Shown here in pieces: positions 1 to 6,710 of a stretch of DNA of 8,683 nt. A program made the position numbers and the translations under genes. The stretch spans positions 1-8,683 of the forward strand of contig CAYLZN010000253.1 of assembly GCA_964387935.1 (NCBI GenBank). The letters are read 5' to 3'. The notes under the pieces were generated by a model. It did no database searches, was not told the origin of the DNA, and saw nothing but the letters and a program-made list of their open reading frames with translations. How positions within the stretch are numbered: the first letter of the stretch is position 1; each line of letters begins with the position of its first letter. The DNA is from CAYLZN01 sp964387935. Lineage in GTDB: Bacteria; Acidobacteriota; Vicinamibacteria; Vicinamibacterales; JAFNAJ01.

Positions 1-1426
1 TGATCGGGCTCAAGAGGTCCATGTCGAACGGACCCTCACCACCGCTGCAGTGATCGCCACCGGGAAACAGATAGAGGCGGGCAAACGCTTCGACGCGCTC
101 GCCGCCCATCACGTGGGTCATCGCCGCGTGGTAGGCGATGGTGTTCAGCGGCGAAATGTGCGGGTCGGCGAGCCCGTGCCAGAGGATGAGGCGCCCTCCG
201 CGCCCGGCAAATGCGCCGAGGTCCGGGTTGGTCGAGTCGTACAGGCCGTGGAGCGTCGTGGCCTGCACGAAGGACTCGCGAGTGAACTGGAGGTCCGCAA
301 GCGTGTAGGTGGGCGGAGGGTTCGTTTCGTACACCAGATATTTCAACGCGGCCGTGGCAATCGCTCGGCTCATCACGCGGGTGCTGCCGGGACGGGGTAC
401 GAACACCCCAGCCCACGACAGCTCCGAGCCGGGCAGCGGGCCGCCGATGACCAGTTTGTGGCCGTCGGAGTCGCGTGCGCCGGCGTAGAGGGCCCGTGCG
501 GCGTCCACCTGCGCCGGGGTCAGGCAATTGGCGGGGGACTGGTCGTCACGGCATCGCAGGACGCCAGGATCGACGCGGCAGTTGACCGGATCGCTGATGA
601 GGCCGTCCTCGAGCCCGTCCGCCGCGTCACACGTCCGCACCGCCGCCTCGTGCAAGGCGGGCAGCGTGTCGGCCGTCAGGACTGGTGTCCCGTCGGCGGC
701 CGTGTTCTTGATCGCGTTCCACCCATGATAGAACGTGTTCTGCGTGGTGAAGTTCATCGCGGGCGCGCCGGCGATGATGCCGTCGAAGTCCTCGGGATAG
801 CGCTGCGCGGCCATGAGCGCCTCCCGGCCGCCATCGGAGCACCCGACGAAGTAGGAGTACTTCGCGGACTGGCCGTAGAAGGCGCGGATCAGGGCCTTCG
901 CGGCGAGTGTCGTAACGTGGACGCCCCGGTAGGCGAAGTCGATTCGTCGCTGTGGGTCCTGGCCGAACTCGCCATCCATCCCGCCGGCGTGTCCCATGTC
1001 GGTGGAGGCCAGGGCCCGTTCACCCCGGTCGGCGGGATGACACCCGGCGGCGTTGCCCAGGCGGATGTTGACGTGGCCGCACAACCCCCCGCAACCGGTT
1101 TGCACGAAGCGCTGCGTCCAGTTCGTCATTGGGAGGCGCACCTCGAAGGTGACCGCCGGCTCGACGTCTCCCGTCACGCGACAGTACGCGGACGGCGTCG
1201 CGTCATCAACGACCGTGGCCGCGCTGACTCGCACCTTCGCACCAACGTCGGCGCTGAGATCGAGGCCGCTGAGCGTTCCGCACGCGGTGACCGGCGCCAC
1301 CAGCGGTAGTGCGGCTGGCACGACGGGCGCGGAAGTCTGCGCCGCTGCCGCCAATACTGCGGCGGCGAACACCACGCCACCACACCAGGCACTGAAGGTC
1401 ATCCACAACGTCGTTGTCCTGGCCAT
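1..1426 (-). CDS. Tannase/feruloyl esterase family exported esterase (3' end cut by window edge)
   Basis: The frame is open from ATG 1426 down to base 2 (475 codons), and the C-terminus lies outside the window. An N-terminal signal peptide (Arg3, hydrophobic 16-29, Ala-rich end, likely cleavage near residue 29) implies export. The tannase/FaeB hallmark CS-D-HC is present. Cys196-Ser197 lies in GCSDGGRE, Asp421 in HGLADPH, and His459-Cys460 in GDHCSGGEGPFD. In characterised members the two Cys form a disulfide that holds the Ser and His together. A calcium-loop-like stretch, CDAADGLEDGLI, lies in the lid region, followed by paired Cys. The family hydrolyses galloyl or hydroxycinnamoyl esters; the exact substrate here is unknown. 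Members usually run somewhat over 500 residues, so a few tens are probably missing. AAGGGG at 1433-1438, 6 nt upstream, supports the start. The gene follows the preceding esterase by 32 nt, so it is probably the last gene seen of that operon. Confidence 0.93.
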   Translation of the reverse strand, partial: MARTTTLWMTFSAWCGGVVFAAAVLAAAAQTSAPVVPAALPLVAPVTACGTLSGLDLSADVGAKVRVSAATVVDDATPSAYCRVTGDVEPAVTFEVRLPMTNWTQRFVQTGCGGLCGHVNIRLGNAAGCHPADRGERALASTDMGHAGGMDGEFGQDPQRRIDFAYRGVHVTTLAAKALIRAFYGQSAKYSYFVGCSDGGREALMAAQRYPEDFDGIIAGAPAMNFTTQNTFYHGWNAIKNTAADGTPVLTADTLPALHEAAVRTCDAADGLEDGLISDPVNCRVDPGVLRCRDDQSPANCLTPAQVDAARALYAGARDSDGHKLVIGGPLPGSELSWAGVFVPRPGSTRVMSRAIATAALKYLVYETNPPPTYTLADLQFTRESFVQATTLHGLYDSTNPDLGAFAGRGGRLILWHGLADPHISPLNTIAYHAAMTHVMGGERVEAFARLYLFPGGDHCSGGEGPFDMDLLSPI

Positions 1427-1458
1427 CACCGACCCCTTGGAGCGCAGGGCGCGGCACC

Positions 1459-2685
1459 CTATCGGAACAGCAGTTGTGCCATGTCCACGAGTGAGCGGCG
1501 CCAGACCCGCCATTCGTGTTCGCCCGGATAGGTCTTGAACTCCACCTTCACCTGGCGGTTCTTCAGATCTTCCACCGCCTTGGTGAAGTACGCGATGCGC
1601 GTGTCTGTCACGCCGCAGGAGAAGAAGAAGAGGCGGAGCTTCTTGTTGGTGGCCGCGGGATCGGTCACCAGCCCCGGAGAGATCTTCTCCAGGAGCATGA
1701 CGCCCTCCGCCGGCACGGCGGCGGGGTTCGTGCTGTTGCCGAACATGCCCGCGCTCATGATCCCGATCGAGGCGAACAGGTCGAGCCGTTTGAGGCCCAC
1801 GTTGGCGGTGATGCCGGACCCCATCGACAGGCCGGCCAGGGCCCGGTGCTCGCGCCCCGGCAGCGTGCGGTAGTGCTTCTCCACGAAGGGCACGAGGTCG
1901 TTCACGATGTCCTTCTCGTTGCCGTCGTAATCGCGACGACCCGATCCCACGCCGGGCGGCTGCGACGTCCGCCGGAACGCGTGGTCGAGCGCCGCCTGCT
2001 CGTCCCAGTACGCATTGGGCATGACGACGATCATCGGCGTGATCCTGCCCTGGGCGAGCAGGTTGTCGAGAATCACGCTGGCGGAGCCCATCTCGTTCCA
2101 GGCGTGCTCGTCGCCGCCGCTCCCGTGGAGCAGGTACAGGACGGGGTAGCGCTGCGTGCCGGCCTCGTAGCCGGGCGGCGTGTAGACGAGCATGCGGCGC
2201 GACGCCTTCAGGGCCGTCGACGGAAACCACGTCACCGTGATCGTCCCGTGCGGCACGGGCCCGGCCTGGTACAGCGCCGAGGCAGGACCCGGCACGATCA
2301 CGGTGTTCATGAACCGCGTGCCGTCGCGCAGCACGTTGTAGTTGCGCGGGTCCAGCAGGGGCAGGCCGTCCACCGTGAAGGTGTAGGTCCACAACTCCGG
2401 TTCCACAGGACCCGTCGTGACCGACCACAGACCTGCGCTGTCCTTCGTCATCGCCAGATCGCGGCCACCAGGCCAGTCGCCCTGGACGAAGGCCTGTGCC
2501 GCCTTGGGCGCGACGAGGCGGAACGTGATCCGGCCGTCGAGCCGCACCTCCGGAGACTGCACGGCCGCATGGGCCAGGCCAAAGGCGGACCCGGGCCCGG
2601 TTCCCACGCCTGTTGAACCACCGGGCTGCTGGGCCAGCAGCGAGGCCGGCAGCAGCAACGCTGCAACGAATGCGAGCAGTCTCAT
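1459..2685 (-). CDS. Exported CE1-type esterase with N-terminal E-set/CBM48-like domain (paralogue 1)
   Basis: This is a 408-residue secreted alpha/beta-hydrolase. Residues 1-18 form a signal peptide ending LLA before QQ. Residues about 44-132 are an immunoglobulin-like E-set/CBM48-type domain (FRLVAPKA, GDWPGG, LWTYTFTVDG, LDPRN). Residues about 140-408 are the esterase domain. YPVLYLLHGSGGDEHAW marks the oxyanion-hole region. The nucleophile is Ser287 in GLSMGS, the probable acid is Asp361 in GVTDTR, and the base is His390 in GEHEW. This architecture is typical of bacterial feruloyl and acetyl-xylan esterases of carbohydrate esterase family 1, often auto-annotated as enterochelin esterase-like. 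The substrate is not determinable here. An in-frame GTG at 2724 would start only 4 nt past the upstream stop, but the ATG at 2685 begins a clean signal peptide and has GGAG 7 nt upstream, so I chose it. It lies 43 nt after paralogue 2 and 32 nt before the tannase-family gene, suggesting one transcript. Confidence 0.9.
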   Translation of the reverse strand: MRLLAFVAALLLPASLLAQQPGGSTGVGTGPGSAFGLAHAAVQSPEVRLDGRITFRLVAPKAAQAFVQGDWPGGRDLAMTKDSAGLWSVTTGPVEPELWTYTFTVDGLPLLDPRNYNVLRDGTRFMNTVIVPGPASALYQAGPVPHGTITVTWFPSTALKASRRMLVYTPPGYEAGTQRYPVLYLLHGSGGDEHAWNEMGSASVILDNLLAQGRITPMIVVMPNAYWDEQAALDHAFRRTSQPPGVGSGRRDYDGNEKDIVNDLVPFVEKHYRTLPGREHRALAGLSMGSGITANVGLKRLDLFASIGIMSAGMFGNSTNPAAVPAEGVMLLEKISPGLVTDPAATNKKLRLFFFSCGVTDTRIAYFTKAVEDLKNRQVKVEFKTYPGEHEWRVWRRSLVDMAQLLFR

Positions 2686-2691
2686 GTCGGG

Positions 2692-2697
2692 TCTCCG
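2692..2697 (-). promoter_or_regulatory. Ribosome binding site deciding the start at 2685
   Basis: CGGAGA on the minus strand lies 6 nt before the ATG at 2685. It favours this start over the in-frame GTG at 2724, which would add 13 residues in front of the signal peptide. Confidence 0.6.
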
Positions 2698-2728
2698 TGT
2701 GTGTGCCAGGGTGGCCGCGGTCACCGCG

Positions 2729-3988
2729 TCACCTGGCGGCCGATGACGCGGCGGGCGGCTGGAAGAGCCTCGGCAGCAGGTCCTTGAGGGACACCCGCCA
2801 GACCGGCCACTCGTGGATGTAGCCAGGGAACTCCCTCAAGGTGTACTTCACGCCCTTGTCGTTCAACACCTGTTTCACGACCTCGTGCGCCGTCATCAGG
2901 GTGTCGGCCGTGCCAATCGAGATGTAGAGCAGGCGCAGCCGCGCGTTGGCCTCCGCGTTCAACAGTGGCATCAGTGCCGCGAACCTGGCCGGGTCGAGGG
3001 ACTTGGTGAGGTCCGGGCCACGCAGGCTCGCCGCATTCGGCGGGGGCGGCACGTCGACGGCCACGCCAGGCATGACCGGATAGCCCCCGCTGAAGGCGGC
3101 CACCCAGGCGAAGAGGTCCAGGTGGTTGAACGCCGTGTACATCGTCTGCGCGCCGCCCACGGACAGGCCGGCGATCGCACGGCTCTCGCGATCCGTACGG
3201 GTGCGGTACGTCTTGTCGATGAACGGGACGAGGTCCTTGACGAGGCTCTCCGGGAAGCGCGGGAATCGCGCCGGGTCGCGGTTTGCCGGGAGCGCGGGCG
3301 GGGCGGGCACCAGATCAGGGGCCGCGATGCGCGTCGTGTTGGCATTGGGCATGACCACGATCATCGGCCTTGCCTTGCCCTGGCCGATCAGGTTGTCGAG
3401 GATCTGGGTTGCCCTTCCACACGACGACCACGCGTCCTCGTCGCCGCTCCCGCCGTGCAGCAGGTAGAGGACAGGGTAGCGTTCGGTGCCGTGTTCGTAC
3501 CCGGGCGGGGTGTACACGTAAGCGCGTCGCGTCGCGTTCACCGTCGGCGAGGGATACCACTGGAGAGACACCGTGCCGTGCGGGACGGCGTTGACCATGT
3601 AGTCTGCGGAGGCGGGCCCCGGCACGAGCAGCGTGTTCTCGATGCGCGCGGTGTTGCGCCTCGTGTTCACGTTGCGGGGATCCAGCGTCGTCACCCCGTT
3701 GACGCTGAACGTGTAGATCCAGAACTCCGGCTGGAGCGGTCCCACGGTGGCGGACCAGACGCCCTTGTCGTCCTTGACCATCGGCGACGTCGTGCTCAGA
3801 ATCCCGCCGGGCCAGTCGCCGGTCACCGATACGCTGGTCGCGTCGGGCGCCAGAAGCCGGAAGGTGACGCGGCCGTCGGACAGGATCTCGGGAGACACGA
3901 TCGGCGCCGGACCCTGGCCAGGTGTCTGCGTCGTGACAGTGGCCGTCAGTGAACTCAGCGCAATCACGGCCGCGGCAAAGACCTTCAT
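2729..3988 (-). CDS. Exported CE1-type esterase with N-terminal E-set/CBM48-like domain (paralogue 2)
   Basis: This 419-residue secreted esterase is the first gene of the leftward operon. The signal peptide is about residues 1-20 (MKVFAAAVIALSSL, then a Thr-rich end). The E-set/CBM48-like domain covers about 32-125 (VTFRLLAPDA, GDWPGG, FWIYTFSVNGV, LDPRN) and the CE1 hydrolase about 132-410. YLLHGGSGDEDAW gives the oxyanion region. The triad is probably Ser276 in GLSVGG (Val where the paralogues have Met), Asp362 in GTADT and His392 in IHEW. A Pro/Ala-rich insertion (about 223-246) sits between MPNAN and the helix before the nucleophile. A short Ala/Ser-rich tail follows the domain. The reading frame is open upstream to 4099, but GGAGGG at 3996-4001 lies 7 nt before ATG 3988 and the signal peptide begins there. 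The longer start would run through the promoter region. A phenolic or acyl ester of plant polysaccharide is the most likely substrate, by family inference only. Confidence 0.9.
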   Translation of the reverse strand: MKVFAAAVIALSSLTATVTTQTPGQGPAPIVSPEILSDGRVTFRLLAPDATSVSVTGDWPGGILSTTSPMVKDDKGVWSATVGPLQPEFWIYTFSVNGVTTLDPRNVNTRRNTARIENTLLVPGPASADYMVNAVPHGTVSLQWYPSPTVNATRRAYVYTPPGYEHGTERYPVLYLLHGGSGDEDAWSSCGRATQILDNLIGQGKARPMIVVMPNANTTRIAAPDLVPAPPALPANRDPARFPRFPESLVKDLVPFIDKTYRTRTDRESRAIAGLSVGGAQTMYTAFNHLDLFAWVAAFSGGYPVMPGVAVDVPPPPNAASLRGPDLTKSLDPARFAALMPLLNAEANARLRLLYISIGTADTLMTAHEVVKQVLNDKGVKYTLREFPGYIHEWPVWRVSLKDLLPRLFQPPAASSAAR

Positions 3989-3995
3989 GAGCGTT

Positions 3996-4001
3996 CCCTC
4001 C
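3996..4001 (-). promoter_or_regulatory. Ribosome binding site deciding the start at 3988
   Basis: GGAGGG on the minus strand is 7 nt upstream of the ATG at 3988. It is the strongest Shine-Dalgarno match on this side of the divergent region and sets the true N-terminus of paralogue 2. Confidence 0.7.
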
Positions 4002-4074
4002 AGCTGCGGAGTCGGCGAGAGGCCCTCGAGGGCGCGAGGGTCCCGACCGCGCAGCAGGGTAGCGCGTTGGAGGG

Positions 4075-4117
4075 CCGGATCGTGACCGGTTCGTGACATC
4101 AGCGTCCGGCTCGTAAC
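4075..4117 (+). repeat. Three direct copies of CCGG-N-TCGTRAC, candidate regulator-binding array
   Basis: The copies are CCGGATCGTGAC (4075-4086), CCGGTTCGTGAC (4086-4097) and CCGGCTCGTAAC (4106-4117). Their starts are 11 and 20 bp apart, roughly one and two helical turns, so all three lie on about the same DNA face. Read on the minus strand the unit is GTYACGANCCGG. Tandem 11-bp units are typical of OmpR/PhoB-type winged-helix regulators; that assignment is inference, and no regulator gene lies in the window. The array overlaps the candidate -35 of the rightward gene and lies upstream of the candidate -10 of the leftward operon. Confidence 0.65.
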
Positions 4118-4196
4118 AAACCGCTCCCTCGTCTCCCGGATCTGTGCGGATCATCAGGTCGCCGCCCGTGCGGGGCCTCGAGATGGAGGGAGCGTC

Positions 4197-5435
4197 ATGA
4201 TGTTGCGCCACGTGCACTGGATCGGAGCGATGGGGCTCATGCTCCTGCAGGCCTCGGTCGCCTTTGCCCAGCCCGACCCGGGCGCGGCGAACCGCCCCCC
4301 CGCGCCGCAGTTGCGTTCACCGGAGATCCACCCCGACAGGACGGTCACCTTCCGGTTCTTCGCCCCGAAGTCCCGCGAGGTCACGCTCAACGGGAGCTGG
4401 GAGGGCGGCACGGACATCAAGATGCAGAAGGACGAGGCCGGGGTCTGGTCGGTGACCGTCGGGCCCATGGCGCCGCAGTTGTGGGGCTACTGGTTCCTGG
4501 CTGACGGCGTCAAGGCACTCGATCCCAGCAATGGCGAGACGCAGCGCGACGGGAATCGGTACGACAACCTGCTGATGATCTCCGGTCCGGAGTCCGATCT
4601 CTGGGACTTCAAGGACGTGCCCCATGGGACCGTCGAGCAGGTCTGGTATCCCTCGCCGACGCTGAAGCAGGCCCGTCGGCGCAAGTACGTGTACCTGCCG
4701 CCTGACTACAAGGACACGACGACCACGTACCCGGTGCTCTACCTGCTGCACGGCGGCGGGGGCGACGAAGACGCCTGGACGACCATGGGCCGCGCCACGA
4801 TCATCATGGATAACCTGATCGCGGCCGGGAAGGCCAAGCCCATGATCGTGGTGATGCCGAACGGCAACGCCGCCCAGACGATTTCGCAGGGCTACGGGTG
4901 CGGGCCCACGCCCGCGCGCCAGCAGGTCGTGGCGCCCGCGCCGCCGCCGATTCAGGCGGCCCAGCAGGCGGCCGGGCAGCCGGCGCGACCGCCGCAGCCT
5001 CCGCAGCCCTACGAGGGCTCCTACCCGCACAGCCTCGTGAAGGACGTCATTCCGTTCGTCGAAAAGTACTACCGCGCTATCGCCAACAAGGACAGCCGCG
5101 CGATCGCCGGCCTGTCGATGGGCGGCGGACACACGCTCACGGCCACCAACAACAACCCGGGCGTGTTCGGGTGGACCGCGGTGTTCAGCTCAGGGCCGCG
5201 CGGCGGCGTCGACGAGGTGATGAAGAAGCAGCTGGCGGCCGTGAAGGCGGGCGGGGTCCATTTCTATTGGACCGGCGCCGGCACGACCGATACGGCGCGC
5301 GAACGGATGGTCGACGTGCACGCGACCCTGAAGGAGCTCGGCTTCAAGACGTCGTACAAGGAAATCCCCGGCAGGCACTACTGGTTCCTGTGGCGGGATT
5401 TCCTTGGCGACTACGCGCAGCTCCTGTTCAAGTAG
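4197..5435 (+). CDS. Exported CE1-type esterase with N-terminal E-set/CBM48-like domain (paralogue 3)
   Basis: This is a 412-residue secreted esterase transcribed away from its two paralogues. The signal peptide ends AFA before QPD (about residue 24). The E-set/CBM48-like domain covers about 41-135 (VTFRFFAPKS, NGSWEGG, LWGYWFLADGV, LDPSN) and the CE1 hydrolase about 142-412. YLLHGGGGDEDAW marks the oxyanion region. The triad is Ser307 in GLSMGG, probably Asp365 in GTTDT, and His394 in GRHYW, where the other two have HEW. A low-complexity Gln/Pro/Ala-rich insertion (about 237-273) replaces the shorter loop of paralogue 2 between MPNGN and the helix before the nucleophile. It may be a lid or a flexible linker. 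The start ATG is followed at once by a second ATG (4200); GGAGGG at 4185-4190 supports the first. Its stop lies 8 nt from the stop of the converging SDR gene. The substrate is unproven; feruloyl or acetyl esters are typical for the family. Confidence 0.92.
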   Translation: MMLRHVHWIGAMGLMLLQASVAFAQPDPGAANRPPAPQLRSPEIHPDRTVTFRFFAPKSREVTLNGSWEGGTDIKMQKDEAGVWSVTVGPMAPQLWGYWFLADGVKALDPSNGETQRDGNRYDNLLMISGPESDLWDFKDVPHGTVEQVWYPSPTLKQARRRKYVYLPPDYKDTTTTYPVLYLLHGGGGDEDAWTTMGRATIIMDNLIAAGKAKPMIVVMPNGNAAQTISQGYGCGPTPARQQVVAPAPPPIQAAQQAAGQPARPPQPPQPYEGSYPHSLVKDVIPFVEKYYRAIANKDSRAIAGLSMGGGHTLTATNNNPGVFGWTAVFSSGPRGGVDEVMKKQLAAVKAGGVHFYWTGAGTTDTARERMVDVHATLKELGFKTSYKEIPGRHYWFLWRDFLGDYAQLLFK

Positions 5436-5443
5436 GCGCCCGC

Positions 5444-6586
5444 CTATCGCTTCTGCGTGGCCCGCCAGGCGGCGAGCACTTCGGCTTCCCGCGCGCGACC
5501 GATCCCGTTGACGCGGCCTTCGAGCGTCGCCGCCTGTTCCTCGGCCGGGCGCGTCTTGTGCCAGTCAAGGGTGTCCTTCGCGGTCACGGCCAGGGGCCGG
5601 AAGGTGAGGCCCTTGGCGATGGCCTTGCTGGCATCGCGCCGCTGGTAGCCAGCCGTGCGGCCGACCGGCGGCTGCCACACGGGCATGTCGCGCCACGGGC
5701 GGACCTTCTGGGCCTGCAGGAACTCCCACGGCACCCACGTGAACTGGGCGCCGGCCGTGGTCACGGCCTTCACCCCGTGCAACATCTCCGCGATCGTGAG
5801 CGGGTGGGCGGGACCGATGGCGTTGTACACGCCGAACTCCCGCGCTTCTGCCATCCGCACGGTCCATTCGGCCAGGTCGCGCGCGTCGATGAACTGGCAG
5901 GGGTCGTTCGGCTGATCTGGCGCGAGGACCTCCCCACCCTGATCGATACGCGCCGGCCACCACGTGAACCGATCGGTCCGATCGAGGGGCCCGACGATGA
6001 GGCAGGGGCGGATCACGGTCCAGATGTCCGGATACGTGCGCCTGACCTCCTCCTCGGCCCGGACCTTGAGCGGGCCGTAGTGCTGCGACGCGTGTCGCGG
6101 CTCGAGGGTGTACGGATCGAGGCCCTCGGGCATGGTGTGCACCGGACTCGTTTCGTTCAGCCCGATGATGCTCTGGTCGCTGTAGACGGAGGTCGTGGAG
6201 ACGAAGATGTAGTGCTTCACGTGGCCGGACAGGTGACGGCCGGCGTTCCGGACCCAGGCCGGGAACGTGGTCGGGTTGTCGATCACCACGTCGAACTGCC
6301 TGCCGGCGAGCGCGCTGGTGTCGCTGTTCAAATCGCCGACCAGTTCCTCGTGGACCTTGCCCTTGAAGAGCCCTGGCCGCGTCTTGTTGCGGTTGAAGAG
6401 CGTGACACGGTGCCCGCGCGCCAGGGCATAGTCCACCTGTTCCGGTCCCGTGAACCCGGTGCCTCCCAGGATCAGGATGCTGAGAGGTTCCGGCGCCCGC
6501 TCGATGGGCGCCCGTGTCCATCCAAGGCTCATGGCGCCGCCGGCAAGGGAGGCGGCTTTGATGAAGGTCCGGCGATCGGTGGCCAT
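5444..6586 (-). CDS. Tat-exported NAD(P)-dependent epimerase/dehydratase-like SDR protein
   Basis: This 380-residue protein begins with a twin-arginine leader: RRTFIK at 5-10, then a mild hydrophobic stretch to about 22. That predicts folded, cofactor-loaded export. The extended-SDR Rossmann fold follows: dinucleotide motif GGTGFTG (41-47), basic NRNKTR after the second strand (65-70, which hints at NADP), STTSVY (130-135), and the active-site pair Tyr170 and Lys174 in YGPLK. A conserved substrate-side stretch RPCLIVGP and the later FIDARDLAEW are as in NAD-dependent epimerases. The reaction is not predictable; sugar-nucleotide epimerase is the usual label, but an extracytoplasmic site makes a nucleotide-sugar substrate doubtful. 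The frame stays open to 6802, but GAGGAG at 6594-6599 and the Tat motif fix the start at ATG 6586. It converges on paralogue 3 with an 8-nt gap and diverges from the 3-hydroxyisobutyrate-dehydrogenase-like gene. Confidence 0.88.
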   Translation of the reverse strand: MATDRRTFIKAASLAGGAMSLGWTRAPIERAPEPLSILILGGTGFTGPEQVDYALARGHRVTLFNRNKTRPGLFKGKVHEELVGDLNSDTSALAGRQFDVVIDNPTTFPAWVRNAGRHLSGHVKHYIFVSTTSVYSDQSIIGLNETSPVHTMPEGLDPYTLEPRHASQHYGPLKVRAEEEVRRTYPDIWTVIRPCLIVGPLDRTDRFTWWPARIDQGGEVLAPDQPNDPCQFIDARDLAEWTVRMAEAREFGVYNAIGPAHPLTIAEMLHGVKAVTTAGAQFTWVPWEFLQAQKVRPWRDMPVWQPPVGRTAGYQRRDASKAIAKGLTFRPLAVTAKDTLDWHKTRPAEEQAATLEGRVNGIGRAREAEVLAAWRATQKR

Positions 6587-6710
6587 GGGCAATCTCCTCT
6601 CGAGCGACCGTAGGTGACCGGCGACGGACAGAGGATACCCCGAGACTGTCCGAGACTCGCCTGCGCTATGCTCATGGCCCCTGGCTTTTGCGTGGGGAGA
6701 GGAGTCGGGT
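6587..6710. promoter_or_regulatory. Divergent promoter region with back-to-back -10 candidates and a tandem repeat
   Basis: These 124 bp separate the SDR gene (leftward) from the dehydrogenase gene (rightward). TATGCT at 6667-6672 is a candidate -10 for the rightward gene. TATCCT on the minus strand (6632-6637) is a candidate -10 for the leftward gene. Neither has a consensus -35. Between them CCGAGACT occurs twice, at 6640-6647 and 6650-6657, with a 10-bp period, covering the region where both -35 elements would sit. A single regulator bound there could control both genes. GAGAGGAG at 6697-6704 is the Shine-Dalgarno of the rightward gene. Confidence 0.45.
6594..6599 (-). promoter_or_regulatory. 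Ribosome binding site deciding the start at 6586
   Basis: GAGGAG on the minus strand lies 7 nt before the ATG at 6586, immediately in front of the twin-arginine leader. The 72-codon upstream extension of the frame has no protein-like character. Confidence 0.7.

Larger units (their letters stand above)
3989..4196. promoter_or_regulatory. Divergent promoter region between two esterase genes
   Basis: These 208 bp separate the starts of paralogue 2 (leftward) and paralogue 3 (rightward), so they should carry both promoters. On the plus strand GTGACA (4093-4098) matches a -35 TTGACA at five of six bases, but the best following -10-like string, TAACAA (4114-4119), is only 15 bp away. On the minus strand TACCCT (4056-4061) is a weak -10 candidate without a clear -35. 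A perfect palindrome CCCTCGAGGG lies at 4023-4032 inside the leftward leader. The most striking content is the triple direct repeat at 4075-4117, listed separately. The promoter elements are guesses, because GC-rich non-enteric promoters often deviate from consensus. Confidence 0.55.

Noticed and set aside
50..1309. Long plus-strand open frame of 419 codons
   Set aside because: It lies opposite the tannase-family gene, whose frame carries the complete CS-D-HC motif set. The plus-strand translation has no recognisable domain and is an effect of high GC content.
1516..3952. Two long plus-strand frames (1516-2616 and 2813-3952) opposite the tandem esterases
   Set aside because: Both are antisense shadows of proteins with clear signal peptides and catalytic triads. 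Their His/Arg/Val-rich translations have no domain features.
3989..4099. N-terminal extension of paralogue 2 up to 4099
   Set aside because: It would translate through the repeat array and leader. A strong Shine-Dalgarno and a signal peptide begin at 3988.
4898..6613. Plus-strand open frame of 571 codons, the longest uninterrupted frame in the area
   Set aside because: It runs out of frame through the end of paralogue 3 and antisense through the whole SDR gene. Its Arg/Gly/Ala-rich composition has no motifs.
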